From: Bifidobacterium angulatum DSM 20098 = JCM 7096 | GTDB lineage: Bacteria; Actinomycetota; Actinomycetes; Actinomycetales; Bifidobacteriaceae | Reading direction: 5' to 3' | Length of the DNA stretch: 64,000 bases | NCBI RefSeq assembly: GCF_001025155.1 | Contig: NZ_AP012322.1 | Span: 1,054,001 to 1,118,000, forward strand | Shown here: piece by piece, positions 29,588 through 42,536 of the stretch | Numbering within the stretch: position 1 is the stretch's first letter | How the letters are laid out: every line of letters begins with the position of its first letter | Made by a program: the position numbers and the translations under genes | Notes under the pieces: model-generated | Told to the model about the DNA's origin: nothing | The model's database searches: none | What the model saw: the letters and a program-made list of their open reading frames with translations, nothing else

Positions 29588-30859
29588 TCATGCGCCGAAG
29601 AACGCACGCACCTTGCCCAATGCATCCAGCAATGCGTGGATATCCTCGACATTGTTATACACGCCGCAGGACGCACGGTTCGAGGCGTACAAGCCGAAGT
29701 GACGGTGCACGGGTTGTGCGCAATGATGGCCGACACGGATGGCGATGCCCTGCGCATCGATGAATTGACCGACATCATGCGGGTGAACGCCATTGATGTC
29801 GAAGGCAACAGTACCGATGCGGTCGGCATTCTCACGTGGGCCGAGAATACGAATGCCTTCGATATCGCCCATCTTCAGCAACTCGCCGGTCAGTTTACGT
29901 TCATGGGCCTCAAGCTGATCCATGCCGATGGACATCATCCATTCCGCGGCCACACCAGCGGCGACGACCTGGGCCACAGGTTGGGTTCCAGCTTCGAAAC
30001 GCGCAGGGGGAAGCATGTATTGCGCGGGCTGATCCATCCAGGCCAGCTCCACCATCGATCCGCCGAAACTGGCGGGCGGCAGCGCTTCGAGCATCTCACG
30101 CTTGCCATACAGGAAGCCGACGCCGGTCGGACCGTACATCTTATGCGCGCTCCATGCGGCGAAGTCGACATCCAACGCATGGAAATCGACTTTCAGGTGC
30201 GGCACGGACTGGCATGCGTCGAGCACGAAAACGCCACCCACTTCATGCGTACGCCTGATGATGGGTGCGATATCGGTGATGGCACCGGTCACGTTGCCCA
30301 CATGCGTTACGGCGACGACCTTCGTACGTTCGGTGATGATCTCGTCGAGGTCATCGGTACGCACACGGCCGTCCTCGGTAAGCTCAAGCCATTTGAGCGT
30401 GGCGCCGGTACGGGCCGCCAGTTCCTGGAATGGCAGGAGTACGGAATGATGCTCCGCTTTGGAGACCACGATCTCATCGCCCTGCTTCAGCGCAAAACGC
30501 TGCGCCGCCGCTCCCCCGCGCCCAAGGGACGCGTTGCCGAACGCCGTGGCCAGCAGGTTCAGGCCAGCCGTCGCGCCGGCCGTCACGACGATTTCCTCCT
30601 CGCCTTCCTCGGCATTGGCGCCGACAAGTCTGGCGACCTTCGCACGCGCATCTTCGAACGCCATGGTGCTACGGGCGGCCAGCTCATGGGCTCCGCGATG
30701 CACACCGGCGTTAATGGTCCGGTAGAACTCGCTTTCCGCATCAATCACGCACTGCGGCTTCTGCGAAGTCGCCGCCGAATCCAAATACACCAATGGATGC
30801 CCGTGAATATCTTGATCCAGAATCGGGAATTCACCACGAATAGCTGCAAAATCTACCAT
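29588..30859 (-). CDS. sufS: Cysteine desulfurase SufS
   Basis: 423-aa PLP enzyme of the group II (SufS) class that takes sulfur from cysteine. Lys240 in WSAHKMYGPTG is the PLP lysine; the catalytic Cys380 is in VGHHCAQPVH, as in SufS from other bacteria. A second cysteine at 398 in RASCGVYN is at a site that is often not cysteine. 121 bases separate it from sufC upstream, while it is close to sufU downstream. Confidence 0.96.
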   Translation of the reverse strand: MVDFAAIRGEFPILDQDIHGHPLVYLDSAATSQKPQCVIDAESEFYRTINAGVHRGAHELAARSTMAFEDARAKVARLVGANAEEGEEEIVVTAGATAGLNLLATAFGNASLGRGGAAAQRFALKQGDEIVVSKAEHHSVLLPFQELAARTGATLKWLELTEDGRVRTDDLDEIITERTKVVAVTHVGNVTGAITDIAPIIRRTHEVGGVFVLDACQSVPHLKVDFHALDVDFAAWSAHKMYGPTGVGFLYGKREMLEALPPASFGGSMVELAWMDQPAQYMLPPARFEAGTQPVAQVVAAGVAAEWMMSIGMDQLEAHERKLTGELLKMGDIEGIRILGPRENADRIGTVAFDINGVHPHDVGQFIDAQGIAIRVGHHCAQPVHRHFGLYASNRASCGVYNNVEDIHALLDALGKVRAFFGA

Positions 30860-30981
30860 CTAGTCCCCTTACAGAGCATGTCTTATACACGAGGGCGACT
30901 CCCGTCAACGGCAATCCAACGATTCGAATGAACATGTTGACGGGAGACCGGCGTTCCCGCGACATCGATTCCCTTACCAGC

Positions 30982-31761
30982 CTATGCCAGCGCGCTTTCG
31001 GAATCGGCACCTTCCGGCAGGTACTGGTCGTAGCCGTTTTCCTCAAGCTCGTCGGCCAATTCGGGGCCGCCGGTCTTCACAAAATGCCCGTCGGCGAATA
31101 CGTGCACGATATCCGGCTTGATGTACTTGAGAATGCGGGTGTAGTGCGTGACCATAAGAATGCCGAACTTGTTGGCTTCCTTGGCGCGGTTCACCCCTTC
31201 GGAGACGATGCGCAAGGCGTCAACGTCAAGGCCGGAGTCGGTTTCGTCGAGGATGGCGAACTTCGGCTTGAGCAGTTCGAGCTGCAGAACCTCGGCGCGC
31301 TTCTTCTCACCGCCGGAAAAGCCCTCGTTCACGGAACGGGTGGCGAACTTCGGATCCATCTTAAGACGCTTCATGGCCTCGGAAAGCTCCTTGGCCCAAG
31401 TACGGATGGCCGGGGCCTTGCCATCGACTTCGGTTTTTGCGGTACGCAGGAAATTCGTCATGGAAACGCCCGGCACCTCCACCGGATACTGCATGGCGAG
31501 GAACAGGCCGGCCTTGGCACGCTCATCCGGGGTCATTTTCAGGATGTCCTCGCCGTCGAGCAATACCTCGCCGCCATCCACCACATACTTGGGGTGACCG
31601 GCCAGTGTGTAGGCCAATGTGGACTTGCCGGAGCCATTGGGACCCATGATGGCATGCGTCTCATCGGAATTAACGGTAAGGTTCACGCCTTTGAGGATCG
31701 GCTTGATGCCGTCCTTGGTTTCGACGTGTGCGTACAGATCCTTGATTTCAAGCGTTGACAT
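30982..31761 (-). CDS. sufC: Fe-S assembly ATPase SufC
   Basis: 259-aa ABC-type ATPase that drives the SufBD scaffold. Walker A GPNGSGKSTLA, signature FSGGEKKRAEVLQ and Walker B FAILDETDSGLDVDAL are complete, with the D-loop and H-loop (MVTHYTRIL) typical of SufC. The gene lies 19 bases behind sufD, with ATAGGA before the ATG. Confidence 0.97.
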   Translation of the reverse strand: MSTLEIKDLYAHVETKDGIKPILKGVNLTVNSDETHAIMGPNGSGKSTLAYTLAGHPKYVVDGGEVLLDGEDILKMTPDERAKAGLFLAMQYPVEVPGVSMTNFLRTAKTEVDGKAPAIRTWAKELSEAMKRLKMDPKFATRSVNEGFSGGEKKRAEVLQLELLKPKFAILDETDSGLDVDALRIVSEGVNRAKEANKFGILMVTHYTRILKYIKPDIVHVFADGHFVKTGGPELADELEENGYDQYLPEGADSESALA

Positions 31762-31780
31762 GTTTCCTATCCTTTACGTT

Positions 31781-33004
31781 TCACTGTTCTTCGAGCACCT
31801 GCGCCATGGCCGCGTTCTCACCGCGTGCCAGACGCTTGTCGATGACGTTCATGAGATGATCGCAGATGGCCGGAATACCGATCTCCTCGACCAGCTCGTT
31901 GAAAAAGCCGCGAACCACAAGCTTTCGCGCCTCAGTCTCACTGATGCCGCGCGATTCGAGATAGAACAGCTCCTCATCATTGAAGCGACCCACGGAAGAT
32001 GCATGGCCTGCTCCCACGATATTGCCGTTTTCGATTTCGAGATTCGGCTCGGAATCGGCGATGGCACCAGGTGTGAGTACCAGATTGCGGTTGAGTTCGT
32101 AGGAATCGGTGCCGGGCGCGGTCGGTTCGATCAGTGCATTGCCGACCCACGTGGAGTGGGCGCCCTTGCCGTCAAGCGCACCCTTGTAGACCACACGGCT
32201 TTTGCATTCGGGATGGTTGTGCACCACCATTGTGCGATGCTCGATATGTTCTCCCGGATCGACGAAATAGATGCCAAGCATATTGAGGTCGGCCTGCTCG
32301 CCGTCGAAGTCCTGATCCATGCGGATACGCACCACATCGCCGCCGAGCGTGACCACGGCGTGACGGAGCGACGCGCCTTCGCCTACGCGAATACGATGGT
32401 TGCCGACATGCTTGGATCCGGTATTCCACTCCTGAATGAATGTGGTGGATACGTGGGAGTATTTTCCGGTGATGATCTCCACACCCTCGGCAAGACGCGC
32501 ATCGCCGTCATGCTCGACCACGACATCGGCGTGCGCGTTGTCCGCTGCTGCGATCACCAGATGGAATGCGTCAAGATCCAGGCCGGCGCCATGCACCTTG
32601 ACAAGCACAGGCTGCTTGATCTCCCCGGCGAGCTCGACGATGGTGGCGGTCGCACCGGAATTCCATTCCACTGCCGAAACCCGGTCGGACGGCTTGGACA
32701 CCGTGCCTGAAAGCCCTTCGCCAAGCTTGACCTGGCTGATTCTGACACCTTCGGGAAGCGGCGACCCATCGATCATGCCGGCTTCAATCCGGGTCTCCCC
32801 GGACGGCGTGAACGTTGTGAAGAACTCGTCGATGCGCTCGACCGGAGTGTACCGCCAGTCCTCCTGCTTTCGATTCGGCATGGGAAAGGCTTCAACGGCA
32901 AAGGACCGCGGATTGCGATCCGCCGATGACGGCATTGCCGCCGGATTTGCGTACGGATCGTTCGGATCCGCCATAGGGATAGTGATTTCCTTGGCTTCGG
33001 TCAT
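31781..33004 (-). CDS. sufD: Fe-S assembly scaffold protein SufD
   Basis: 407-aa beta-helix protein forming the SufB-SufC2-SufD scaffold. The C-terminal GAGHASSVGRFNDEELFYLESRGISE is the SufB/D family block, and the N-terminal PNRKQEDWRYTP matches SufD. Five bases separate it from sufB and its ribosome site is weak, so it is likely coupled to sufB translation. Confidence 0.95.
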   Translation of the reverse strand: MTEAKEITIPMADPNDPYANPAAMPSSADRNPRSFAVEAFPMPNRKQEDWRYTPVERIDEFFTTFTPSGETRIEAGMIDGSPLPEGVRISQVKLGEGLSGTVSKPSDRVSAVEWNSGATATIVELAGEIKQPVLVKVHGAGLDLDAFHLVIAAADNAHADVVVEHDGDARLAEGVEIITGKYSHVSTTFIQEWNTGSKHVGNHRIRVGEGASLRHAVVTLGGDVVRIRMDQDFDGEQADLNMLGIYFVDPGEHIEHRTMVVHNHPECKSRVVYKGALDGKGAHSTWVGNALIEPTAPGTDSYELNRNLVLTPGAIADSEPNLEIENGNIVGAGHASSVGRFNDEELFYLESRGISETEARKLVVRGFFNELVEEIGIPAICDHLMNVIDKRLARGENAAMAQVLEEQ

Positions 33005-33009
33005 GGTGT

Positions 33010-34506
<1,497 letters not shown>

Positions 34507-34571
34507 CTGTTTGCCTCCGTCATTCACACAATGTCCTACTAGAACCTAACAGAACCGTCATAGAAACGCTA

Positions 34572-34600
34572 CAGCCCACACCAGATTATGGTGTGGGCTG
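34572..34600 (-). terminator. Hairpin behind pyrG
   Basis: A perfect 12-bp stem (34572-34583 with 34589-34600) and a five-base loop, about 50 bases past pyrG and close to the suf promoter region. Confidence 0.7.
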
Positions 34601-34649
34601 CAACACATATCCCTTAGCTATTCGCTTCGGTTCGTGACCGACTCGTCAC

Positions 34650-36311
34650 TCAGCGCGCCTGCTGATGATCCAGCGCGGCCTTCACCAGACCAGCGAACAG
34701 CGGGTGCGGCTTGGTCGGGCGGGACTTGAATTCCGGGTGGGCCTGGGTGGCCACATAGAACGGATGCACTTCGCGCGGCAGCTCCACGAATTCGGTGAGC
34801 TCGCCGTCCGGGCTCTGGCCGGAGATACGCAGACCGCCTTCACGCAGCTGATCCTTGTAAGCGACGTTCACCTCGTAACGGTGACGGTGACGCTCGGTGA
34901 CGTGCGTGGTACCGTACAGCTCGGCCACCAGGGAGCCTTCCTCCAGCTCGGCCGGGTAGCTGCCCAGTCGCATGGTGTGGCCCATATCGCCCTTGCCGGC
35001 GACGATGTCCTTCTGCTCTTCCATGGTGGCGATGACCGGGGTGTCGCAATCGGGCTCGAACTCGGTGGAGTTGGCATCCTCCAGACCGAGCACGTGACGC
35101 GCGTATTCGATCACCATGGACTGCAGACCGAGGCACAGGCCAAGAGCCGGAAGCCCGTTCTCACGGGCGAACTTCAGAGCACCGATCTTGCCGTCGATGC
35201 CGCGGATGCCGAAGCCTCCTGGCACGACGATGCCGTCGACCTGGTCGAGCGCTGCCGCAGCGCCCTCTTCGGTCTCGCACTTATCGGCGGCGACCCACTT
35301 GACGTTCACTTTGGCGTAGTTGGCGAAGCCGCCAGCCTTGATGGCCTCGGTGACGGACAGGTAGGCGTCGGGCAGATCGATGTACTTGCCGACGATGGCG
35401 ATGTTCACCTCGTGCTTCGGATGGTGCACGCGCTCCAGCAGATCCTCCCACTCGTCCCAATCGACGTCATGGAACGGCAGGCCGAGCTCGCGGACCACAT
35501 AGGCGTCGAGGCCTTCGTTGAACAGGATCTTCGGCACGTCGTAGATGCTCGGCGCATCCACGCAATTGACCACGCCTTCGGAATCCACGTCGCACATCAG
35601 GGAGATCTTGTCCTTGATGGACTGATTCAGCGGACGGTCGGAACGCAGGACCAGCGCATCCGGGGAGATGCCGAGCTGACGCAGCATCATCACGGAATGC
35701 TGGGTCGGCTTGGTCTTGAGCTCATGGGCGGCGGCGATGTACGGCACCAGGGAGACATGCACGAACATGCAGTTCTCGGCACCCAGGTCGCGACGGACCT
35801 CACGTGCGGCCTCCAAGAACGGCTGGGATTCGATATCGCCTACCGTGCCGCCGATTTCGGTGATGATCACGTCGACATCGTCGGACGCCTGGGCGCGCAT
35901 ACGGGACTTGATCTCATTGGTGATATGCGGAATGACCTGCACGCACTGGCCGAGGTATTCGCCGGCGCGTTCCTTGCGCAGCACCTCCTGATAGATCTGA
36001 CCGGTGGTGACATTGGCCTTCTGGCTCAGGTAGACGTCGAGGAAACGCTCGTAATGGCCGATGTCGAGATCGGTTTCCGCGCCGTCTTCGGTTACATAGA
36101 CCTCACCGTGCTGGAACGGGTTCATCGTGCCGGGATCGACGTTGATGTAGGGGTCGAGCTTCTGCTGGAGGACCTTGATGCCACGGGAGCGCAGCAGACG
36201 ACCGAGGGAGGAGGCGGTCAGGCCTTTGCCGAGGGACGAGACGACGCCACCGGTGACGAAAATATGCTTGGTGACGTGCTCTTGAGGATTGCCATGTGTT
36301 CTTCTAACCAT
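34650..36311 (-). CDS. pyrG: CTP synthase
   Basis: 553-aa enzyme making CTP from UTP and glutamine. The synthase domain begins [15 protein letters not shown] (P-loop) and includes [21 protein letters not shown]; the class I glutaminase domain has GLCLGLQ with the nucleophilic Cys and the HPE residues in [13 protein letters not shown] at 36311 has TTGGAG ahead, so the six-residue extension is rejected. It stands between two hairpins as a single-gene unit. Confidence 0.97.
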   Translation of the reverse strand: MVRRTHGNPQEHVTKHIFVTGGVVSSLGKGLTASSLGRLLRSRGIKVLQQKLDPYINVDPGTMNPFQHGEVYVTEDGAETDLDIGHYERFLDVYLSQKANVTTGQIYQEVLRKERAGEYLGQCVQVIPHITNEIKSRMRAQASDDVDVIITEIGGTVGDIESQPFLEAAREVRRDLGAENCMFVHVSLVPYIAAAHELKTKPTQHSVMMLRQLGISPDALVLRSDRPLNQSIKDKISLMCDVDSEGVVNCVDAPSIYDVPKILFNEGLDAYVVRELGLPFHDVDWDEWEDLLERVHHPKHEVNIAIVGKYIDLPDAYLSVTEAIKAGGFANYAKVNVKWVAADKCETEEGAAAALDQVDGIVVPGGFGIRGIDGKIGALKFARENGLPALGLCLGLQSMVIEYARHVLGLEDANSTEFEPDCDTPVIATMEEQKDIVAGKGDMGHTMRLGSYPAELEEGSLVAELYGTTHVTERHRHRYEVNVAYKDQLREGGLRISGQSPDGELTEFVELPREVHPFYVATQAHPEFKSRPTKPHPLFAGLVKAALDHQQAR

Positions 36312-36421
36312 GGAACTCCAACTTATCATTCACAGTTGACGCGGCGTGTTATGCGATTCCCCTTTCAATGGCGTGCCGCATGAAACGCGATGCATGACGC
36401 CGATGAAAGCGCCAGAATACA

Positions 36422-36453
36422 CGATGGCCGGCCCTGTGTAGGGCCGGCCATCG
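36422..36453 (-). terminator. 14-bp perfect hairpin behind the amylopullulanase gene
   Basis: Arms 36422-36435 and 36440-36453 pair perfectly around GTGT, 36 bases after the stop codon. Confidence 0.8.
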
Positions 36454-36488
36454 GCGCGTTTATCGGAGTTGCTTATGGATTAAGGTGC

Positions 36489-39400
36489 TCAGTTGCGTTC
36501 CTCCTTTCCGCGAAGGAACAGCATTGCTGCCGCAGCCGCGGCCAATGCCACAAGCGCGAACACCAGTACGGATGTGCCGGTGGCCGCCGTGGCGGAGGCT
36601 GCGCTCTTCGCATCGCCCGCAGCGGTCTTGTCGCTGCCCTTGTCGCCCTTGTCGGCGGACGGGACGACGGCCTGCTTCTGCACGTGCACCGTGCGGGTGA
36701 AGGTCGTGGTCTTGCCGCGGGAGTTAGTCACCGAGTAGACCAGCTGGTAATCGCCCACCTTGTTGATGTTCACAGCGCCCTTGACCTGGATCTTGTCGGT
36801 CAGGTCGCCGTCGATGTCATCGGTGGCGCAGACGCCGGCCATCGGGTCGAACTTGGATCCGACGGTGATAGTCGTTGATTCGGTCACGCCGCTGATCACA
36901 GGAACGACATCATCGGCGGAAGCGACCTTGAGCACGGTGGCCGACAGTGCGCCCGCGGCATACGAGGCCCCCTTGCGAACGGTGACGCTCTTGACATCAT
37001 CATCGCCGTAGACAGTGCCATTCGCGGCAAGCACTTCGTACTTGCCTGCCTCGACGCCGTCGATGGCAGCGGCCTTGCCGTTGGCGTTGAAGATCACCAC
37101 GTAGGTGCCGCTGGAGTCCTTCGCCTGATAGGCCACAACGCCGTCGGCGGACTGAAGCATCGTCACGCTGGCATTGATGTCGTCGTAGCTGGTCTGGCGA
37201 AGGGCCGCGATCCTGTTGCGCAGCTTGATCAGACCCTTGACATAGTCGACGGAGCCCGCATACTGCGTGGTGCGATCCCAGTCGATGGCGTTCACCTCGT
37301 CGCCGGCATTGTAGCTGTCGCTGTTGCCGCTCTTCGTGCGCAGGAATTCCTGACCGAGCTGGATGGCCGGAATGCCTTCGGACAGGTAGACCACGGAGTC
37401 GGCAAGCTTGGCGCGAGCCTCGGTGGTGGCTTCGTCATCCGTAGGCACGGATGCCTTGAGCTTGTCGTACAGAGTCATGTTGTCGTGGATCTCGGCGTAG
37501 TTCACCACCTGCCCGGCGTCCGCGTAGTGGTCCTGCGCGTTGCCGTTCCAGCAGGTTGTCTTCGCGTCGGCATCGTACTGGCAACCGAGCACGTTGTGGG
37601 CGATGAGGTTTTCCTGATCGGCCTTGCCGGAGACGAAGCCGGTGTCGGTGTCGGAGAACACGGAGCCCTTCAGACCGTCACGGATCGAATCGTTGAAGAA
37701 CGCGATGCCATTGTTCGTACCGTCCGAAGCGACCTGGTAGGCGTTCGGCTGGATGGTCATCTCGCTCTTGTCCATCGTGGTGTTCATGTCCCAGCCTTCG
37801 CCGAGCACGATGATGGACGGGTCGATCTTGTCGAGGGCCGCACGGACCTCCTGCATCGTCTTGGTGTCGATCAGGCCCATGAGGTCGAATCGGAAGCCGT
37901 CGATGTTGTAGTTCTTCGCCCAGTAGGTCACCGAGTCGACGATGTACTTGCGCATCATCGCACGCTCGGAGGCGGTGTCGTTGCCGCAACCCGAGTTGTT
38001 GACCAGCGAGCCGTTGTCGTCATAGCGGAAGTAGTAGCCCGGGACCGTCTTGTTGAACGAATGGTTCGCGGCATTGTAGACGTGGTTGTACACCACATCC
38101 ATGATGACGCGGATATTGTTCTGGTGCAGACCCTTGACCATCTGCTTCATCTCGGTGACGCGGGAGCTCGGGTTGCTCGGATCGGAGGAGTACGAGCCTT
38201 CCGGCACGTTGTAGTTCTCCGGGTCGTAGCCCCAGTTCTGCGCGCCCTGGACGTTGTAGCTCAAGTCGCCGGTCTCGTTGACGGAACCGTAGTCGTACAT
38301 CGGCATGATCTGCACGTGGGTGACGCCCAGCTTCTTCAGATAGTCGAGACCGGAAGTCGCGCCCTTGGCGGTCTTCGTGCCGGATTCGACCACGCCCAGG
38401 TATTTGCCCTGCTTGTCGGCGGAAATGCCGGAATCCGGGCTGATCGAGAAGTCGCGGATGTTCATCTCGGCGATGGAGGCGTCGGTGGTCTTGGAGAAAG
38501 CGCCCATGCGCTTGCCCGCGTTGCCCGCGTCCTTCTTGGACAACACCACGGAGCGTTCGCCGTTGGCGACGGCCGCGGTGGCGTACGGATCGGCGGAAAC
38601 GTTCACCGTGCCATCGGCGAAGGTGAGCTGGTAGGCGTAGGCGGTGCCACTGGCGAGATCGTTCACCGAAACGCTCCACACGCCCTTGTCGCCGCTCGTC
38701 ATGTCGAGGGTGCGGTCGACGTCGGCCTTCGGATCATCGGACTTGTAGATGACGAGTTTGACGTCGGCGGCGGTCGGAGCCCACACTTTGAAGCCGGTCT
38801 GCTTCCTGGCAAACGTGGCACCCAGATCCTCGCCGCTGTAGGCGTACTTCTTGTCGAAGGCGTCGGTGCGGACCACGGAGCCTGCGACGGCGTCCTGCGA
38901 GCCGAAGCCCTTGACCTCGACGGTGTACTTGCCGCGAACGTCGAGATCCTTGTCGGTGGTGATGATCACCTTGGCGCCATCGGTCTTGATCGACTTGATG
39001 TCGACATTCTTGCCATCGGCGTCCGTGACGGTGATCTTGCCTTTCAGATCGTCCGCATCGACCTTCTTGGAAAGCTTGGCGGACAGCTGGTTGGTGTTGG
39101 AGATCTCGGCGGACTTCATGGAAGCGCCGAGGGATGGACGGGAGGTATACACCGTGGCGTCGCCGCTGAGCAGCCACACTTCGGCGGAGGCGTTGCCGTC
39201 GGTGTCGAACACGAGCGCGTTGGACGGGATCTTGTGATTGGCGTCGTCCGGATCCTTGGCTTTCCACGCATCCTTGCCGTAACGACGCAGCATGCCGATG
39301 TCGGAGGCACCCTCGTTGTTGTAGTAGGCGTAGTTGGTGAAGGAGTATTCCGCTACTTCGCCCCAATCGTCATGGGAGGTGAAGGTGGCGGCCCCGCCGT

Positions 39401-41757
39401 TCCAGTTGGAGGACCAGGTCCAGATATCCCACTGCGGGACGGTGGTCGAGGTGTCCTCGGAGTTGAAGTACAGGCCGTCGTCACGGTTGTAGTGGACCTT
39501 CACCTTGACGGTGGCGGCCGTGCACTCGTAATCGGCCGGTGCAGCATCGAGGGTTTCAACGGTGGTCGATTCGCCCTGATCCGGATACTTGGTGCCGTCG
39601 ATCCACACTTCCGCGGTGCCGTCGGCGTTCACCTTGGCGCTGCGGTCACCGCCGTACTTGTTCCAATCGCTGCTGGTGATGATGAAGCCGAAGTTCTCGA
39701 ACTTGCCGTCGAAGGTCAGCGTGGCGACCTTGCCCCAGCAATCGGTGCCGGTGAAGGCATGGTTCTCGGCGTTGATGTCCGTACCGCTGGTGTCCTTGCC
39801 CCACACGTACACGCCACGGTTGTCCGAGGCGCTGGCGGGCTTGTAGTGCACGACGAGTCGAGTCTGGCCACCAATGGATTCGGGGTTGCCCACGGTTGCG
39901 GACTGACCTGCCACACCCATGTGAGTGATGCCCGCGTTGGCGTGGTAGTTGCCGCCGCCCTTCGGGTTCTCCCACTGGTCGGTGCCGGCATCATGGAACA
40001 CGAAGTCGATCTTCTTGCCCTTGGTGTCGATGGTGGCGGTGTAGTAGCCCTGCGCATCAAGCGTCATGTCGGCTTCCAGCTGATTCCAGTCGTCACCGAG
40101 GCCGTAGTGGACCTTTGGGGTCTTCCAGCTGGAATCGTTGGGCTTGTAGTAGATGGTGATGCTCTTGTCGTCGGGCAGGACCTCGTCATCCTCCTGATTC
40201 ACGTCCGGATCGGACGGGTCGGTGGCCGTGGATGCGGCCGGATGGGAAGCCTTGGTGGCACCGGCGTACAGCGCAATGGCAGAATGTGCCGGAACCATGG
40301 TCTCGACCTTGCCGTTCTTGACGGTCACGGTCTTGGAGCAGTCCATGGCGGCGTACACGTTGCAGTATTCGCCGTCGGCCAGAGACGTTGTGTAGGAGGC
40401 GTCCTTGTCTTTCTTGCCGTTGTTGATGGCGATGAAGCCCTTGTCCCCACGGGAGAAGGCGATGTTGTCGCCGCCGTCATCCTGCCAATCGGTGACCTTG
40501 GTGCCGTTGACGTAGTTGCGGAAGGCGATCATGCCGCGGGTGGAGGTCCAACGCTGCTCGCAGTTCCAATCGGAATCGTTGGTGGAGCAGGCCTTGTCCA
40601 TGTCGACGTCCGGCACGGAAGTCGCGGTGGCATTGGGCGCGCCATCGTCGTTGACGTCCCACTTGTAGTCGGAGAGCAAACGCGGGGTGCCGTAGTCATA
40701 GGCCAGCATGAAGGCGTTGGCCAGCTGGTACTTGGCACCGTCCTTGTAGGTCAGCGCGCCCTCGTTGCGGGCGGTGTCCCAGTTGGTGACGAACACGTTG
40801 GCGTCCTTGGATGACAAATCCTTGCTCAGGCGGTCGCTCAGGCCCTTGAGGTTGGCGATCTTATCCTTGAAGGTCTGGTTCATTTCGGACTTGAAGCCGA
40901 ACTCGGTCACGGTGCCGTTCTGCACGTAGTTGCTCGGCTGGATGCCCGCGGCTTCGGAGGAGTTGCCGATGACTTCCTGAATCCAGTAGATGTCGCTGGC
41001 GTTCTTGCCGATCTTCTTGGCGAACTTCTCCTTGATGGCCTTCATGCTGTCGGTGTGGATGTGCTTGACGGCGTCCATGCGGAATCCGCGCACACCGGTG
41101 TTCCACAGCGAGACGAGATAATCGGACTGGATGTCCTGTACCTTCTCGCTTTCGGAGTTGAAGTCCCACATGGAGCTCAGGCGGCACTCCTGAACTTCCT
41201 TCTGATTGGTGTAATCGGAGATGTTCTGCTTGCAGCTGTGGAGATCGGAGGCGGTGATGCCGTCCGGATACTGATTGGTGGCAAAGCCCGGGTAGGTTCC
41301 GGTGGACCCGTTGTAGTCGCTGCCGGCCACGCCCTTCTGGTCCCCCGCGGCCACGTCGAAGCCGGTGGCCTGGTTGAGCACCACATCGGCGATGATGCCC
41401 ACGCCTGCCGCCGGAGCACTGCTTGACCATGCTCTTGAATTCGGCTTCCGTGCCCAGCTTGGAGTCGAGCTTGTAGCTCACGGGCTGGTAGCTGGTCCAC
41501 CACTGCGTGCCCTGGATGGATTCCTGCGGAGGCGAGACCTCCACATAGGCGACGCCTTCCGGGCCATAGGTATTGGTGCATTCCTTGGCGATGGTGTTCC
41601 ATGTCTGCTGGAACGCGATCACCTGAACGTCCTTCTTGCCGGAGGATGTGGTTTCCTCGGCCTGAGCGACGCCAGGAACCGCGATCAGCGACGCACACGA
41701 CATCGCGGCGACAACACTTGCCGCCAGCATTCGTCTGAACGACCGTTGAGTGATCAT
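36489..41757 (-). pseudogene. Secreted amylopullulanase (alpha-amylase plus pullulanase), single-base frameshift
   Basis: One gene in two frames: 41757 to about 41410 gives a signal peptide (cut near AQA|EE) and the start of an alpha-amylase; 41402 to 36489 continues it. Dropping one base in 41407-41414 joins them into 1755 aa. In that numbering: GH13 amylase (nucleophile about Asp228 in GFRMD, acid Glu261, Asp327), CBM25-like starch module near 530-625, two CBM41-like modules near 630-875, a CBM48-type region, GH13 pullulanase (DVVYNH, Asp1291 in GFRFD, Glu1320 in GEGW, Asp1425 in EIHDN), an immunoglobulin-like DUF5011 domain, then AATGT, a membrane helix and a basic tail. It would digest starch and glycogen at the cell surface. 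As it stands, the secreted enzyme is not made in full. Confidence 0.88.
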
Positions 41758-41787
41758 GCTTCCCTTTCCTCGTCATCGAGAGTATCC

Positions 41788-41808
41788 CCTGTCGCACCAT
41801 GCGACAGG
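41788..41808 (-). other. Small hairpin in the amylopullulanase leader
   Basis: CCTGTCGC (41788-41795) pairs perfectly with GCGACAGG (41801-41808) over eight bases with a five-base loop, 31 bases before the start codon. Role unknown. Confidence 0.5.
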
Positions 41809-41812
41809 TTGA

Positions 41813-41896
41813 TTGATAACGCAAGCATTGCCGCCATTACGGATTTTGGCCACCCTTGGCCGCATCTCTCATTATCGATGATGCATACGTTATCAA
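41813..41896. promoter_or_regulatory. Pair of inverted half-sites upstream of the amylopullulanase gene
   Basis: TTGATAACG at 41813-41821 and CGTTATCAA at 41888-41896 are exact inverse copies 66 bases apart in the only long gap before the gene. Such elements with a central CG resemble half-sites of LacI-family sugar regulators, but no complete palindrome is seen. Tentative. Confidence 0.3.
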
Positions 41897-41967
41897 CCAG
41901 GTTCTATCGTATTTCACAGAACCTACAAAGCATAACCAGCACTGCGTGTCGAACGTTTGCAACAGCA

Positions 41968-42001
41968 AGGGCGGGTGCCGTCATTCGACGGCACCCGCCC
42001 T
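41968..42001 (-). terminator. 15-bp perfect hairpin behind aroQ
   Basis: Arms 41968-41982 and 41987-42001 pair perfectly around ATTC, about 50 bases after the aroQ stop. Confidence 0.8.
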
Positions 42002-42052
42002 ATCGGAACACGAGCAGCGGGATGCTGCGGTTCAGACGCCTGTCATCGCGCG

Positions 42053-42499
42053 TCATCCGGCAATCAGATGCGCAACGGCCTCAAGCGCAAGCTTGTACCC
42101 ATAGAATCCCATGCCGGTAATGGTACCGGTGGCGACCGGCGAGATCACGGAACGCTTGCGGAATTCGTCGCGCGCGGATGGATTGGAGATATGCACCTCC
42201 ATCAGCGGCAGACCCTCATCGATCACCATATGGGCGGCATCGGCAAGCCCATAGGAATAATGGGTGAAGGCGGCGGGATTCATCACGATCGGAGTCTTTT
42301 CGTCCGCAGCCTGATGCATCCAGCGGATCATCTCGGCTTCGTCGTCGCTCTGACGGACTTCAACCTCAAGGCCAAGAGCCTCGCCCCATTCGGTGCACAG
42401 CCTACGCAGAGTATCAAGATCCTGCTTGCCGTACACGTCGGGCTGGCGTACACCCAAACGACCCAGATTCGGCCCGTTGACCACCACTACTTTCGTCAT
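42053..42499 (-). CDS. aroQ: 3-dehydroquinate dehydratase, type II
   Basis: 148-aa enzyme of the shikimate pathway (3-dehydroquinate to 3-dehydroshikimate). NGPNLGRLGVRQPDVYG, NPAAFTHYSYGLADA and EVHISNPSARDEFRKRS are the type II active-site blocks, including the catalytic Tyr and His. ATG at 42499 with AGAAGGA ahead; longer readings overlap aroKB. It follows aroKB by 37 bases. Confidence 0.95.
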   Translation of the reverse strand: MTKVVVVNGPNLGRLGVRQPDVYGKQDLDTLRRLCTEWGEALGLEVEVRQSDDEAEMIRWMHQAADEKTPIVMNPAAFTHYSYGLADAAHMVIDEGLPLMEVHISNPSARDEFRKRSVISPVATGTITGMGFYGYKLALEAVAHLIAG

Positions 42500-42536
42500 A
42501 TCGCTTCCTTCTGTGTTCGTTCTCGCGATGTATACC

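Noticed and set aside
37485..40814. A 1109-codon open frame opposite the amylopullulanase gene
   Set aside because: It is valine/glycine-rich with no recognisable domain, and lies fully antisense to a gene with clear glycosidase motifs.
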